A stretch of DNA of 64,000 nucleotides, taken from NCBI RefSeq assembly GCF_009707955.1, contig NZ_WMDQ01000001.1, positions 775,125-839,124 on the forward strand, given 5' to 3'. The notes beneath the pieces are model-generated. The model saw only the letters and a program-made list of their open reading frames with translations, did not search any database and had not been told where the DNA came from. This document shows, piece after piece, positions 34,207 through 42,511 of the stretch. The stretch comes from Flavobacterium sp. LC2016-13 (GTDB lineage: Bacteria > Bacteroidota > Bacteroidia > Flavobacteriales > Flavobacteriaceae). Each line of letters begins with the position of its first letter. Positions within the stretch are counted from its first letter, which is position 1. The translations under genes and the position numbers were made by a program.

Positions 34207-34869
34207 CTAAGATTTTGGTAATGCAGCTCCAACGGGAATATCGCAACGATGTCCAGGTTGTCCGTGTGCAGGATTCATTCCTTCGGCAACGGTTGGGGTT
34301 TCGGTACTTAATAAAGCCGGAACATTATTATTTGCGGGCGGAGTTACTGTAAAGGTTTGCGAACTGCTTCCGCCTTGTGGCGCAGCAGCTGTTTGTTTTG
34401 CCGCTACAGGCGAATTTAAAGGCGCTCCAACCGGAATATCACATCGGTGTCCGGGTTGTCCGTGCGACGGATTCATTCCTTTTCCTACTTTTACAGGAGC
34501 AGCAATTGTTGTAGTTGTTGTAACTACATTTTGTTGCGGCGCATTTACCTGAACGCTTTGTGTTGGCTGTGTTGTTGTTGTTTGTCCTTGCGTTGGAGCC
34601 GAATTTAATGGCGCACCAACGGCAATATCACAACGGTGTCCCGGTTGTCCGTGTGCAGGATTTAATCCGGCATTTGAACTCAAAACCGTATTTGGATTTG
34701 TTGCAGGCTGTGTTTGAACTACAGAATTAACTTTCGTCGTATCTTTCATTAATCCTAGTTTTACCAATTCTGATGTTGGTGTGTTTTCCTGAGGTTCTAA
34801 TTCTTTTTTGCAAGAAATAAAAAGTATTGAAGAAAGAACTAACGAACTGATAAGTATTTTTGAATTCAT
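34207..34869 (-). CDS. Lipoprotein with three NP(A/S)HGQPGHRCDI repeats
   Basis: 220 residues. A signal with lipobox (LSSILFISC, Cys about residue 20) is followed by KKELEPQE. The rest is low-complexity Thr/Gln/Ala/Pro linker separating three copies of one motif, NPAHGQPGHRCDI, then (A/P)VGAPLNS or VGAALPKS at the end, at about residues 70, 137 and 204. Each copy keeps two His and one Cys, suggestive of metal or heme binding. The motif is not one I can name. Outer-membrane or periplasmic by signal. A fragment of another copy lies downstream. Confidence 0.7.
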   Translation of the reverse strand: MNSKILISSLVLSSILFISCKKELEPQENTPTSELVKLGLMKDTTKVNSVVQTQPATNPNTVLSSNAGLNPAHGQPGHRCDIAVGAPLNSAPTQGQTTTTQPTQSVQVNAPQQNVVTTTTTIAAPVKVGKGMNPSHGQPGHRCDIPVGAPLNSPVAAKQTAAAPQGGSSSQTFTVTPPANNNVPALLSTETPTVAEGMNPAHGQPGHRCDIPVGAALPKS

Positions 34870-35234
34870 GATTGTAGATTTTAAAAGCTCTCAAATATAG
34901 TAATTAAACCATATAAGTAATATAAGAGATTTTAAGATTTAACTTATTATCTCTCGCGAAGTCTCGAAGTTTTGTTTCACACAGATTACACAGATTTAAG
35001 CAGATTTCTTTTTAATTAAAAATCACTTTTAAAAAATCATCTGCATATATCTGCTTAAATCTTTTAAAATCTGCGTGAAATAATTTGTAGCAAAAACTTT
35101 GCGACTCTGCGACTTTGCGAAATTAATTTATGGACAATAAACTTTAAAACATCCGCTTAAATCTGCAAAATCTGCGTGAAACTTTCTATCGTCTAAAAAA
35201 TCATTCTTACCTTTAAACTCAAATAATATCACTC
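34870..35234. repeat. Gene-free stretch of CGCAGATT-type palindromic repeats
   Basis: No gene is seen. TTTCACACAGATTACACAG (from 34975) is answered by AAATCTGCGTGAAAT (about 35068-35082), and a further CTTAAATCTGCAAAATCTGC copy lies near 35158. CTCGCGAAGTCTCG/ TTGCGACTCTGCG forms another pair. Confidence 0.75.
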
Positions 35235-35726
35235 ATGAAAAAATCAATTCTACTACTTTTATTCGTTGCAACATTCGCAAATGCACAAAATGCTGAAAAA
35301 GAAAAAATCAATCAAACCCTTGATACCTGGCACAAAGCTGCTGCCGATGTAAAATTTGAAGCTTATTTTGATGTACTGGCAAGCGATGCTGTTTATATTG
35401 GAACAGATGCCACAGAAAACTGGACAAAACCAGAATTTAAAACCTGGGCAAAACCTTTTTTCGACAAAGGAACAACGTGGAATTTTACGGCTCTTGAGCG
35501 TCACATTTTTTTTGATAAAAGCGGAAAAATTGCCTGGTTTGATGAATTGCTGAATACGCAAATGAAAATTTGCCGCGGATCCGGAGTTTTGATAAAAGTG
35601 GGCAAAGAATGGAAAATTCAACATTATGTTTTATCAATGACAATTCCCAATGATGAAGTTGATGCAGTAACCAAAATAAAATCGCCTGTTGAAGATGTTT
35701 TGATAGACAAGCTTAAGAAAAAATAA
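35235..35726 (+). CDS. Secreted NTF2-like (SnoaL/DUF4440-type) protein
   Basis: 163 residues with a signal peptide (ILLLLFVATFANAQ). The mature part fits the NTF2-like fold: INQTLDTWHKAAADVKFEAYF, LASDAVYIGTDATENW, and WKIQHYVLSMTIPN. The fold is used by many small enzymes and binding proteins, so no activity can be stated. Alone. Confidence 0.8.
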   Translation: MKKSILLLLFVATFANAQNAEKEKINQTLDTWHKAAADVKFEAYFDVLASDAVYIGTDATENWTKPEFKTWAKPFFDKGTTWNFTALERHIFFDKSGKIAWFDELLNTQMKICRGSGVLIKVGKEWKIQHYVLSMTIPNDEVDAVTKIKSPVEDVLIDKLKKK

Positions 35727-35942
35727 ACATTTTCGGGCTTTCTTATTATAATCCTAACTTTTCTAGCACTTTACAAAACAACGTATCGATTTCATTTTAA
35801 TATATTTAGCAATAACGGCTTGTTTTTGGAACTCAAAAATAACAAACTATCAAAAAAAGAAAGCAAAATCTAAAATATTGACTAAAATCACACGGCAACC
35901 TCTATTTTAACGGCACTGAAAATCAAAATCTGTATTTTTTTT

Positions 35943-35950
35943 TAACTTTG
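35943..35950 (+). promoter_or_regulatory. -7 box of the ammonium transporter gene
   Basis: TAACTTTG matches TAnnTTTG, 38 bp before the start codon. Confidence 0.55.
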
Positions 35951-35988
35951 ACCCCAAAAAAAATAGGGTTCTTTAAAGTATTTGAAAA

Positions 35989-37371
35989 ATGAAAATAGAA
36001 AGACGCTGGATCATTTCCTTTATCATAATAAGCATTGTTTGCATTACTGGCGCATTTTGGCCAACGGTTACTGAAAATAGTTATGTTTTATCTGAATTTG
36101 GCACTACAGAACATATTGTTCCTGCCGATGTTGCCTGGATGTTAACTTCTTGTTGTCTCGTTTTGATCATGACTCCGGGATTATCCTTTTTTTATGGAGG
36201 AATGGTAGGCCGAAAAAATGTTATTTCGACTATGTTACAAAGTTTTATTTGTTTGGGCGTTGTAACACTTTTATGGGTTGTAGTAGGTTTTAGTCTCGCT
36301 TTTGGAGATCCTGTAGGTTTTGGTTCAGGAGAACATTTTTACAGTTTCTTTGGTAATCCAACCACTTTTGCTTTTATGGATTATGTAGGCGTTTTGCCTC
36401 ATAAAAAATTGGCAAGTACGATTCCGTTTATGCTGTTTGCTTTGTTTCAAATGAAATTTGCCATTATCGCTCCTGCAATTATTACGGGTTCATTTGCAGA
36501 ACGCGTTCGTTTTATATCGTATTTACTTTTCATCAGTTTGTTTACCATTTTTATTTATGCGCCTTTATGCCATTCAGTTTGGTATCCAACAGGCGTTTTA
36601 GGCAGTTATTTTGGCGTAAAAGATTTCGCCGGAGGAACGGTAGTACACATGAGTTCAGGATTTGCGGCTTTGGCCGGAGTTCTGGTTTTAGGAAAAAGAA
36701 AAAACAGCGATCATATTCCAACCAATATTCCGTTTGTGTTATTAGGAACAGGAATGTTATGGTTTGGCTGGTTCGGATTCAATGCCGGTTCTGCGCTTGC
36801 CGCGAACGGAACTGCCGCAATGGCTTTTGCCACAACAACAACATCATCGGCCGCAGCCATGTTAACCTGGGTTTTCTTTGACAGAATGAATGGCAGAAAA
36901 GTTTCCGCTTTGGGTGCTTGTATTGGCGCTGTTGTCGGTTTGGTTGCTATAACGCCTGCTGCAGGTTTTGTTTCTGTTCCTGAAAGTATGTTCTTCGGAT
37001 TCATTACGGCTTTGGTTTCTAACTCGGTTGTAAATTGCCGTTTTTCTAAAAGATTTGACGATACTTTAGACGTTTTTGCCTGTCACGGTGTTGGTGGAAT
37101 TATGGGAATGATTTTGACTGCAATATTTGCTCACGGCGAAGATGCGAGTTTATTACACGGCGGCTGGAACGTATTTGCACATCATATGATGGCATTGGTT
37201 TTGGTTTCTATTTTTACTTTCTTCGGAGCTTATTTCTTATTTAAAGTAACGAATTTCATTATTCCGCTTCGTGTTTCTGAGGAAAACGAACATATCGGAC
37301 TTGATTTATCGCAACACGACGAAACACTTGATCCCAAATTAAAACCAATTACTGAACCGCATTACGGGTAA
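35989..37371 (+). CDS. amt: Ammonium transporter
   Basis: 460 residues with a leading helix and about eleven transmembrane helices of the Amt/MEP family that takes up ammonium. Family motifs: DVAWMLTSCCLVLIMTPGLSF, GGTVVHMSSGFAALAGVLVLG (with the twin-His region) and DVFACHGVGGIMGM with the second pore His. A GlnK partner is not in the window. It is followed by an AATTCGTG palindrome which may end the transcript. Confidence 0.93.
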   Translation: MKIERRWIISFIIISIVCITGAFWPTVTENSYVLSEFGTTEHIVPADVAWMLTSCCLVLIMTPGLSFFYGGMVGRKNVISTMLQSFICLGVVTLLWVVVGFSLAFGDPVGFGSGEHFYSFFGNPTTFAFMDYVGVLPHKKLASTIPFMLFALFQMKFAIIAPAIITGSFAERVRFISYLLFISLFTIFIYAPLCHSVWYPTGVLGSYFGVKDFAGGTVVHMSSGFAALAGVLVLGKRKNSDHIPTNIPFVLLGTGMLWFGWFGFNAGSALAANGTAAMAFATTTTSSAAAMLTWVFFDRMNGRKVSALGACIGAVVGLVAITPAAGFVSVPESMFFGFITALVSNSVVNCRFSKRFDDTLDVFACHGVGGIMGMILTAIFAHGEDASLLHGGWNVFAHHMMALVLVSIFTFFGAYFLFKVTNFIIPLRVSEENEHIGLDLSQHDETLDPKLKPITEPHYG

Positions 37372-37380
37372 AAATATATT

Positions 37381-37441
37381 TTTTTAGCCACGAATTCACG
37401 AATTTTGTTTTTAAAATAATTCGTGAATTCGTGGCTAAAAA
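37381..37441. repeat. Near-perfect palindrome, CACGAATTCACGAATT
   Basis: TTTTTAGCCACGAATTCACG followed by AATT (37381-37404) is the reverse complement of 37418-37441. The flanking T and A runs allow it to act as a terminator for the ammonium transporter gene. Confidence 0.9.
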
Positions 37442-37483
37442 TTTTAAAACCTAATTGCACTGTTTTCATTCGTTTATATTCCT

Positions 37484-37491
37484 TAATTTTG
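37484..37491 (+). promoter_or_regulatory. -7 box of trmB
   Basis: TAATTTTG matches TAnnTTTG. It lies downstream of the first possible ATG of the frame, which supports the GTG start at 37510. Confidence 0.6.
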
Positions 37492-37509
37492 CTGAAAATT
37501 TTTGTAAAA

Positions 37510-38187
37510 GTGGGAAGTAAAAATAAACTAAAAAGATTCAGAGAAAACGAGACATTTCAAAACGTTTTTCAACCAACCAGAGAAGAAGTTGTAGGCGATT
37601 TAATGCCTCTAAAAGGAAAATGGAACTCTGATTTCTTTAAAAATGATAATCCTTTAGTTTTAGAATTAGGATGTGGAAAAGGAGAATATTCTGTTGGATT
37701 GGCAGAAAGATATCCTAACAAAAATTTTATCGGAATTGATATTAAAGGTGCCCGTTTTTGGAGAGGTGCTAAAACCGCTGTTGAAACCGGCCTGCATAAT
37801 GTTGCTTTTATTCGTACTCAAATCGAATTGATCGATCATATTTTTAACGAAAATGAAGTAGACGAAATCTGGATTACTTTTCCGGATCCGCAAATCAAAT
37901 ACAAAAGAACAAAACACAGAATGACGAATTCTGAATTTTTGAAATTGTATAAAAAAATCCTTAAAAAAGATGGTGTTGTAAACCTTAAAACCGATAGCGA
38001 ATTTATGCACGGTTATACTTTAGGTTTGCTGCACGGAGAAGGACACGAAGTTTTATATGCAAATCATAATGTATATACAAATGAAGGAAGTCCGGAAGAA
38101 GTTACTGCTTTTCAGACTTTTTATGAAAAACAATATTTAGAAATTAATAAGGCAATTACGTATATTCGCTTCAAAATTAAAGATTAA
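37510..38187 (+). CDS. trmB: tRNA (guanine-N7)-methyltransferase
   Basis: Makes m7G46 in tRNA using S-adenosylmethionine. The SAM-binding motif is LELGCGKGEYSVGLAERYP; the tRNA-binding and catalytic segments are ARFWRGAKTA and WITFPDPQIKYKRTKHRM, and the C-terminus ends in TYIRFKI. GTG at 37510 is chosen: it gives the common MGSKNKLKRF beginning and normal length of 225 residues, whereas the upstream ATG at 37423 would sit before the promoter. LysE-type exporter follows. Confidence 0.9.
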   Translation: MGSKNKLKRFRENETFQNVFQPTREEVVGDLMPLKGKWNSDFFKNDNPLVLELGCGKGEYSVGLAERYPNKNFIGIDIKGARFWRGAKTAVETGLHNVAFIRTQIELIDHIFNENEVDEIWITFPDPQIKYKRTKHRMTNSEFLKLYKKILKKDGVVNLKTDSEFMHGYTLGLLHGEGHEVLYANHNVYTNEGSPEEVTAFQTFYEKQYLEINKAITYIRFKIKD

Positions 38188-38228
38188 TTTAATTTTGAAA
38201 ACAATTTTCTAACCCATCAATCAACTGA

Positions 38229-38867
38229 ATGGCATTACTTACTCCTTTACTTTCAGGTTTTATTGCCGCTTTCATCGGAATTATTCCGCCCGGTTTAATA
38301 AACATGACAGCTGCAAAAATAAATTTGAAAGAGGGAAAAAAGAATGCTTTATGGTTTGTAATCGGAGCGGTTTTAGTGATTTTTTTTCAGGTTTATGTGG
38401 CTGTTTTATTTGCTCACGTAATCGACAACAGACCAGACGTTGTAACTTTATTGCGTGAAGTTGGATTTGTTATTTTTGCCATTTTAACGATTTACTTTTT
38501 GTTTATCGCAAAAGAACCAAAAACCAAAAAAAAATCGAAGATTAAAAAAAGCAGCAAAAAAAGCCGTTTCTTTTTAGGCATGTTACTTTCGGGTTTGAAC
38601 TTCTTCCCGATTCCGTATTATGTTGTGGTTAGCGTTACTTTGGCCTCATATCATCTTTTTGTATTTGAATCCAATGTTATTCTTACTTTTGTTTTGGGTT
38701 CTGTTTTAGGATCATTTGCTGTTTTATACAGTTATATTGCTTTCTTTGGAAGAATAGAAAAGAAAACCGATTATTTGATGCGTAATATGAATACTATTAT
38801 CGGAAGCATTACCGGCTTAGTTGCTATCGTGACGCTTTTTAATATATTGAATTATTATTTCGGGTAA
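38229..38867 (+). CDS. LysE-family translocator
   Basis: 212 residues with six predicted membrane helices. The N-terminus FIAAFIGIIPPGLINMTAAK is the LysE/RhtB signature (G-x-x-P-G). A Lys-rich cytoplasmic loop lies at about 95-115. Probably an amino-acid or small-molecule exporter; substrate unknown. It begins 41 bp after trmB. Confidence 0.75.
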   Translation: MALLTPLLSGFIAAFIGIIPPGLINMTAAKINLKEGKKNALWFVIGAVLVIFFQVYVAVLFAHVIDNRPDVVTLLREVGFVIFAILTIYFLFIAKEPKTKKKSKIKKSSKKSRFFLGMLLSGLNFFPIPYYVVVSVTLASYHLFVFESNVILTFVLGSVLGSFAVLYSYIAFFGRIEKKTDYLMRNMNTIIGSITGLVAIVTLFNILNYYFG

Positions 38868-38915
38868 AAAAATATGCCACAGATTTCAAAGATTAAAATG
38901 ATTTTAAAAATTTGG

Positions 38916-38994
38916 TTTCACGCAGATTTAAGCAGATTAAAATTAAATTGAAAATCCTTTTAGATCAGCTTAAATCTGCAAAATCTGCGTGAAA
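38916..38994. repeat. CGCAGAT-family palindromic element
   Basis: TTTCACGCAGATTTAAGCAG at the left is answered by CTTAAATCTGCAAAATCTGC and GTGAAA at the right. It lies between the LysE-type and alkyltransferase-like genes. Confidence 0.85.
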
Positions 38995-39062
38995 ATTTCA
39001 TTAACGAATCATTTTTAATCTTTTATCCCGATAGCTATCAGGAATGGCAAAAAATACAACGT

Positions 39063-39389
39063 ATGGCTGAAGAGAATTTTTTTGAAAGAGTTTATGTGAT
39101 CGCCAGACAAATTCCGTACGGAAAAGTAACTTCTTATGGCGCAATAGCAAGAGCATTAGGCACAGCGCGTTCTGCACGAATGGTGGGTTGGGCGATGAAT
39201 GCCTGCCACAACATGGATGATATTCCGGCACACAGAGTCGTAAACCAAAAAGGACTTTTAACAGGGAAATTTCACTTTGACGGAACCAATTTAATGCAGC
39301 AACTTCTCGAAAGTGAAGGCATTAAAGTCGTAAACAATCAAATTGTAGATTTCGATAAACATTTTTGGAAACCTGAAGTTGAACTTTAA
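39063..39389 (+). CDS. Alkyltransferase-like DNA-binding protein (ATL)
   Basis: 108 residues homologous to the C-terminal domain of O6-methylguanine-DNA methyltransferase. The helix-turn-helix region (IPYGKVTSYGAIARALG) and arginine finger (SARMVGWAM) are kept. The catalytic motif PCHRV is PAHRV here (Cys replaced by Ala), so it cannot transfer the methyl group. Such ATL proteins bind alkylated guanine and recruit nucleotide excision repair; that role is taken from the family. Alone. Confidence 0.9.
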   Translation: MAEENFFERVYVIARQIPYGKVTSYGAIARALGTARSARMVGWAMNACHNMDDIPAHRVVNQKGLLTGKFHFDGTNLMQQLLESEGIKVVNNQIVDFDKHFWKPEVEL

Positions 39390-39430
39390 AATTTTCCCCA
39401 TATAAGTGATATAAGTTCGTTTTAGCGGTT

Positions 39431-39515
39431 CCTGCAAGGTTTTCAAAACCTTGTAGGTTTAAATTCTTCAATCACAACGTGCAGAATACCTACAAGGTTT
39501 TGAAAACCTTGCAGG
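39431..39515. repeat. Perfect 28-bp inverted repeat CCTGCAAGGTTTTC
   Basis: Arms 39431-39458 and 39488-39515 are exact reverse complements; each arm is itself nearly palindromic (AAGGTTTTCAAAACCTT). Confidence 0.9.
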
Positions 39516-39531
39516 AATTGAGATGAAAAAA

Positions 39532-40857
39532 TCAAATTAAGCAAATCACAAAGTCGGTTTTTTCTTCATCGGTTTGGTAGCTTAAATAACCGCCGTGTGC
39601 TTCTATAATATTCTTAGAAAGTGTCAGGCCAATTCCGGCGCCATCTTTTCTGGTGGTAAAAAACGGAAGAAATACTTTGTCTCTTATTTCAGGATCGATT
39701 CCTTTTCCGTTGTCTGAAATTATGATGAAAAAACGATTGTTTTCGGTATAACTCGACAGAAACATTTTCTTTTCTGCTTTGTCTTTTAAGGCATAAATAC
39801 TATTTGTAATCAAATTGATAATCACTTGTTCCATTTGGTTTTTATCAATCAAAATCGAACGCGGACTATTGATTTCGTTAACCAACTGAATATTCTCAGA
39901 TTTCAAAATCGGATTCATGATTCGGAGACAATCATCAAAAAGCGCATTTATAGGCGTCATTTGTTTGTTTGGTGTTGGCAGCATGGCCAGTTTTCGGTAA
40001 TTCTCGACAAAAACCTGCAAATGATCACTTCTGTTTATAATGGTCGAAATACTGCTTTTAATGTCTTCAAAATCGTCTTTTTCGAGTTCTTCCTGATCTA
40101 CAATTTGAAGTAAATTCTGCGAAAGCGCCCGAATTGGTGTTAATGAATTCATCAATTCATGCGAGATAATTTTCATCAGATTTATCCAAGCTTCTTTTTC
40201 TTTCTTTTCAATAACACGCTGAATACTATCTAATAAAATGATAAAATATTCTTTATTGTAGGTTTTGGTTAGCGATGTTTGCAACATAAAAGTCTGCAAA
40301 TCCTGTTCTTCTATTTTTATAGAAATAGCCGATTTTAATTCGGTAAAACCAAGGCTTTCAATTTCATTACAAAGCGATGGAAGGTAATTTTTAAGATATT
40401 TCCAATGACTGACTTTTGGCACTTTAAACAAGTCTGAAAAACAATCGTTCATCAAAAAAATATTCCATTCTTCATTTTCTTTTTCCAATATTAGAGTTCC
40501 TGTATCAATACTGTTCAAAATAGATTGATAAACCACTTCTTTTGAGGTTTTTTCTTGTTGTTGCTCTTTTAGTGTTTCATATAAAAGATACAGCGTTTTA
40601 AAATTATCTTTTCTATTCTCCTCAGGAAAATTGGTCGAAAAATCATTTTGTAACATCGACATTAATGTTCTGTCGTAAAAAAGCACTCTGTTTTGGACAT
40701 AAAAATACATTTCTGCCAACATGATAATGGCAAAAAATCCAACTAAAAATGCGTTGTAATAAAACATTTTGTAAATCAGAAAAACGCAAAAGAAAAAGAG
40801 AATCATTACAAACAAAACTCTCACGAACAAGGCGTTATAGAACTTCCAGTTTTTCAT
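39532..40857 (-). CDS. NtrB-type sensor histidine kinase
   Basis: Met at 40857 is used; an earlier one at 40878 adds seven residues. Two N-terminal helices (about 9-50), a PAS-like region (about 90-200), then the kinase core: H in ISHELMNSLTPI, N box NLITNSIYAL, G1 ISDNGKGID, G2 KDGAGIGLTL. About 441 residues. It follows the sigma-54 activator gene in the same direction with 140 bp between, so it is its partner. Confidence 0.9.
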   Translation of the reverse strand: MKNWKFYNALFVRVLFVMILFFFCVFLIYKMFYYNAFLVGFFAIIMLAEMYFYVQNRVLFYDRTLMSMLQNDFSTNFPEENRKDNFKTLYLLYETLKEQQQEKTSKEVVYQSILNSIDTGTLILEKENEEWNIFLMNDCFSDLFKVPKVSHWKYLKNYLPSLCNEIESLGFTELKSAISIKIEEQDLQTFMLQTSLTKTYNKEYFIILLDSIQRVIEKKEKEAWINLMKIISHELMNSLTPIRALSQNLLQIVDQEELEKDDFEDIKSSISTIINRSDHLQVFVENYRKLAMLPTPNKQMTPINALFDDCLRIMNPILKSENIQLVNEINSPRSILIDKNQMEQVIINLITNSIYALKDKAEKKMFLSSYTENNRFFIIISDNGKGIDPEIRDKVFLPFFTTRKDGAGIGLTLSKNIIEAHGGYLSYQTDEEKTDFVICLI

Positions 40858-40953
40858 TATTATAATTTTATTAGCCACAGATTAAAGTGATTTTGGGCTT
40901 TGTCTTAAAATTTTAATCTCTCGCAGATTCGGCAGATTTAGCAGATAAAAAAA

Positions 40954-40995
40954 TCTTTATTCTTTATTCTTTGTTCTTTATTCTTTATTCTTTAT
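40954..40995. repeat. Six tandem copies of a 7-bp repeat, TCTTTAT
   Basis: Copies at 40954, 40961, 40968 (TCTTTGT), 40975, 40982 and 40989. The array ends just before the stop codon of the response-regulator gene. Slippage-prone. Confidence 0.9.
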
Positions 40996-40997
40996 TC

Positions 40998-42353
40998 TCA
41001 GTTTTTCAAATCGTATTTTTCAATTCTTCGGTATAAAGCTGCTCTTGACAAACCTAATTCTTCGGCAGTTTTACTGATATTTCCGTGGTGTTTGAGCAAT
41101 GCTTTTTCGATGGCACTTTTTTCCATTTCAGATAACGGATTATCATCGTTTTCCTGAATTTCTTCAAAATCAAGAATATCCAAATCGTTTACAGAAATTG
41201 TATTATTATCGGCTAAAATTAGAGCGCGTTCGATCTTATTTTCCATTTCACGGATATTCCCTTTCCACGGATATTTTTCTAAATAAGTCGAAACGTTTTC
41301 ATCAAAACGCCATCCCGAAGCTTCGGGACCATGATTGTATTTTTCTGCAATCTGATCAAGAATAAAATGCGCCATTGGTACAATATCATCTTTTCGTTCG
41401 CGCAAAGACGGCAAATTAATTTCCATTGTATTAATTCGATACAGTAAATCTTCGCGAAAGGTTTTGTTTTTTACCTCAGCTTTAATATCGCTGTTTGTCG
41501 CCGAAATTATTCTGACATTTAAAGGTCTTGGTTTGCTTTCGCCTAAACGAGTAACAGTTTTGGTTTGTAAAACATGTAATAATTTGGCTTGTAAATGCAA
41601 CGGAATATTTCCTATTTCATCAAGAAAAATAGTTCCGTTTGAGGCAGTTTCAAATCTTCCGGGCGTATCTGTTTTAGCATCTGTAAAAGCACCTTTTGCA
41701 TAACCAAAAAGTTCACTTTCGAATAAATTATCGCTTAAAGAACCTAAATCTACATGAACAAAAGGTTCTTTTTTTCTTGCTGAATTTTGATGAATAAATT
41801 CGGCAAAAACATATTTTCCTGTTCCGTTTTCACCTAAAATTAAAACATTCGCATCGGTTTTTGCTACTTTTTCGGCAATAGAATAGGCTTGTTTTATTTT
41901 GGCAGAAGTTCCAACAAAATAGCGCTTTTCTATTTTTTCATCTTTACTTTTTTTGCTATTTTTTCTACTTTCGGCAACAGCCTTTTCAATGGTTTCGAGC
42001 AATTTTTCGTTATGCCACGGTTTCAAAACATAATCAAAAGCACCAATTTTTATACCTTCTACAGCGGTATCAATTTTGCCAAAAGCAGTCATTAAAATCA
42101 CAACGGTTTGTGGCGAAAGTGTTTTTATTTCTTTGAGCCAGTGAATTCCTTCGCGTCCGTCTTCAAATCCAATTCGGTAATTCATGTCTAACAAAACCAC
42201 ATTTATTTCATTTTCATTCAAAATAGAAATAATCTTTTTTGGACTGTTTGTTGTAAAAATGGTTTCAAAATGTTTTTTGAGAATCATTTTTGCCGAAAAA
42301 AGAATTTCTTCCTGATCGTCAACAATCAATATTTGGGCTTGTTTTTTTCGCAT
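40998..42353 (-). CDS. NtrC-type sigma-54 dependent response regulator
   Basis: Met at 42353 is chosen since the receiver begins just after it (ILIVDDQEEIL). Receiver with phosphoacceptor Asp in VVLLDMNYR, AAA+ domain with Walker A GENGTGK, sigma-54 contact loop GAFTDA (GAFTGA in the classical proteins, but GAFTDA is common) and Walker B TIFLDEI, then a Fis-type HTH (ISKTAEELGLSRAALYRRI). About 451 residues. It is divergent from the adaptor/ABC operon, whose upstream region contains a sigma-54-type promoter. Confidence 0.92.
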   Translation of the reverse strand: MRKKQAQILIVDDQEEILFSAKMILKKHFETIFTTNSPKKIISILNENEINVVLLDMNYRIGFEDGREGIHWLKEIKTLSPQTVVILMTAFGKIDTAVEGIKIGAFDYVLKPWHNEKLLETIEKAVAESRKNSKKSKDEKIEKRYFVGTSAKIKQAYSIAEKVAKTDANVLILGENGTGKYVFAEFIHQNSARKKEPFVHVDLGSLSDNLFESELFGYAKGAFTDAKTDTPGRFETASNGTIFLDEIGNIPLHLQAKLLHVLQTKTVTRLGESKPRPLNVRIISATNSDIKAEVKNKTFREDLLYRINTMEINLPSLRERKDDIVPMAHFILDQIAEKYNHGPEASGWRFDENVSTYLEKYPWKGNIREMENKIERALILADNNTISVNDLDILDFEEIQENDDNPLSEMEKSAIEKALLKHHGNISKTAEELGLSRAALYRRIEKYDLKN

Positions 42354-42467
42354 GGTATTTATTTTTGTCCGATTTTGAACGATCAACTGTTCATTATCGA
42401 ACACTCCTTTTTTTGAATGGTTTTAAAAGCTTCTTTAAAATCAATGCTTTACAAATAATAAATTTTG

Positions 42468-42483
42468 TGGCACAGTATTTACC
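42468..42483 (+). promoter_or_regulatory. Sigma-54-type (-24/-12) promoter
   Basis: TGGCAC, five bases, then TTACC: the -24 part is perfect and the -12 part is TTAC against TTGC. It lies 28 bp before the adaptor start codon and beside the NtrC-type activator gene, which makes activation of the efflux operon by that regulator likely. Confidence 0.7.
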
Positions 42484-42511
42484 TATTGGTTATCAGTAAA
42501 TTATTTAAAAA

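Noticed and set aside
34062..34352. 96-aa plus-strand frame
   Set aside because: It is antisense to the lipoprotein's 3' end and to its remnant, and translates their reverse complement.
37423..37509. N-terminal extension of trmB
   Set aside because: The extension begins ahead of the -7 box and inside a palindrome; the GTG start gives the normal N-terminus.
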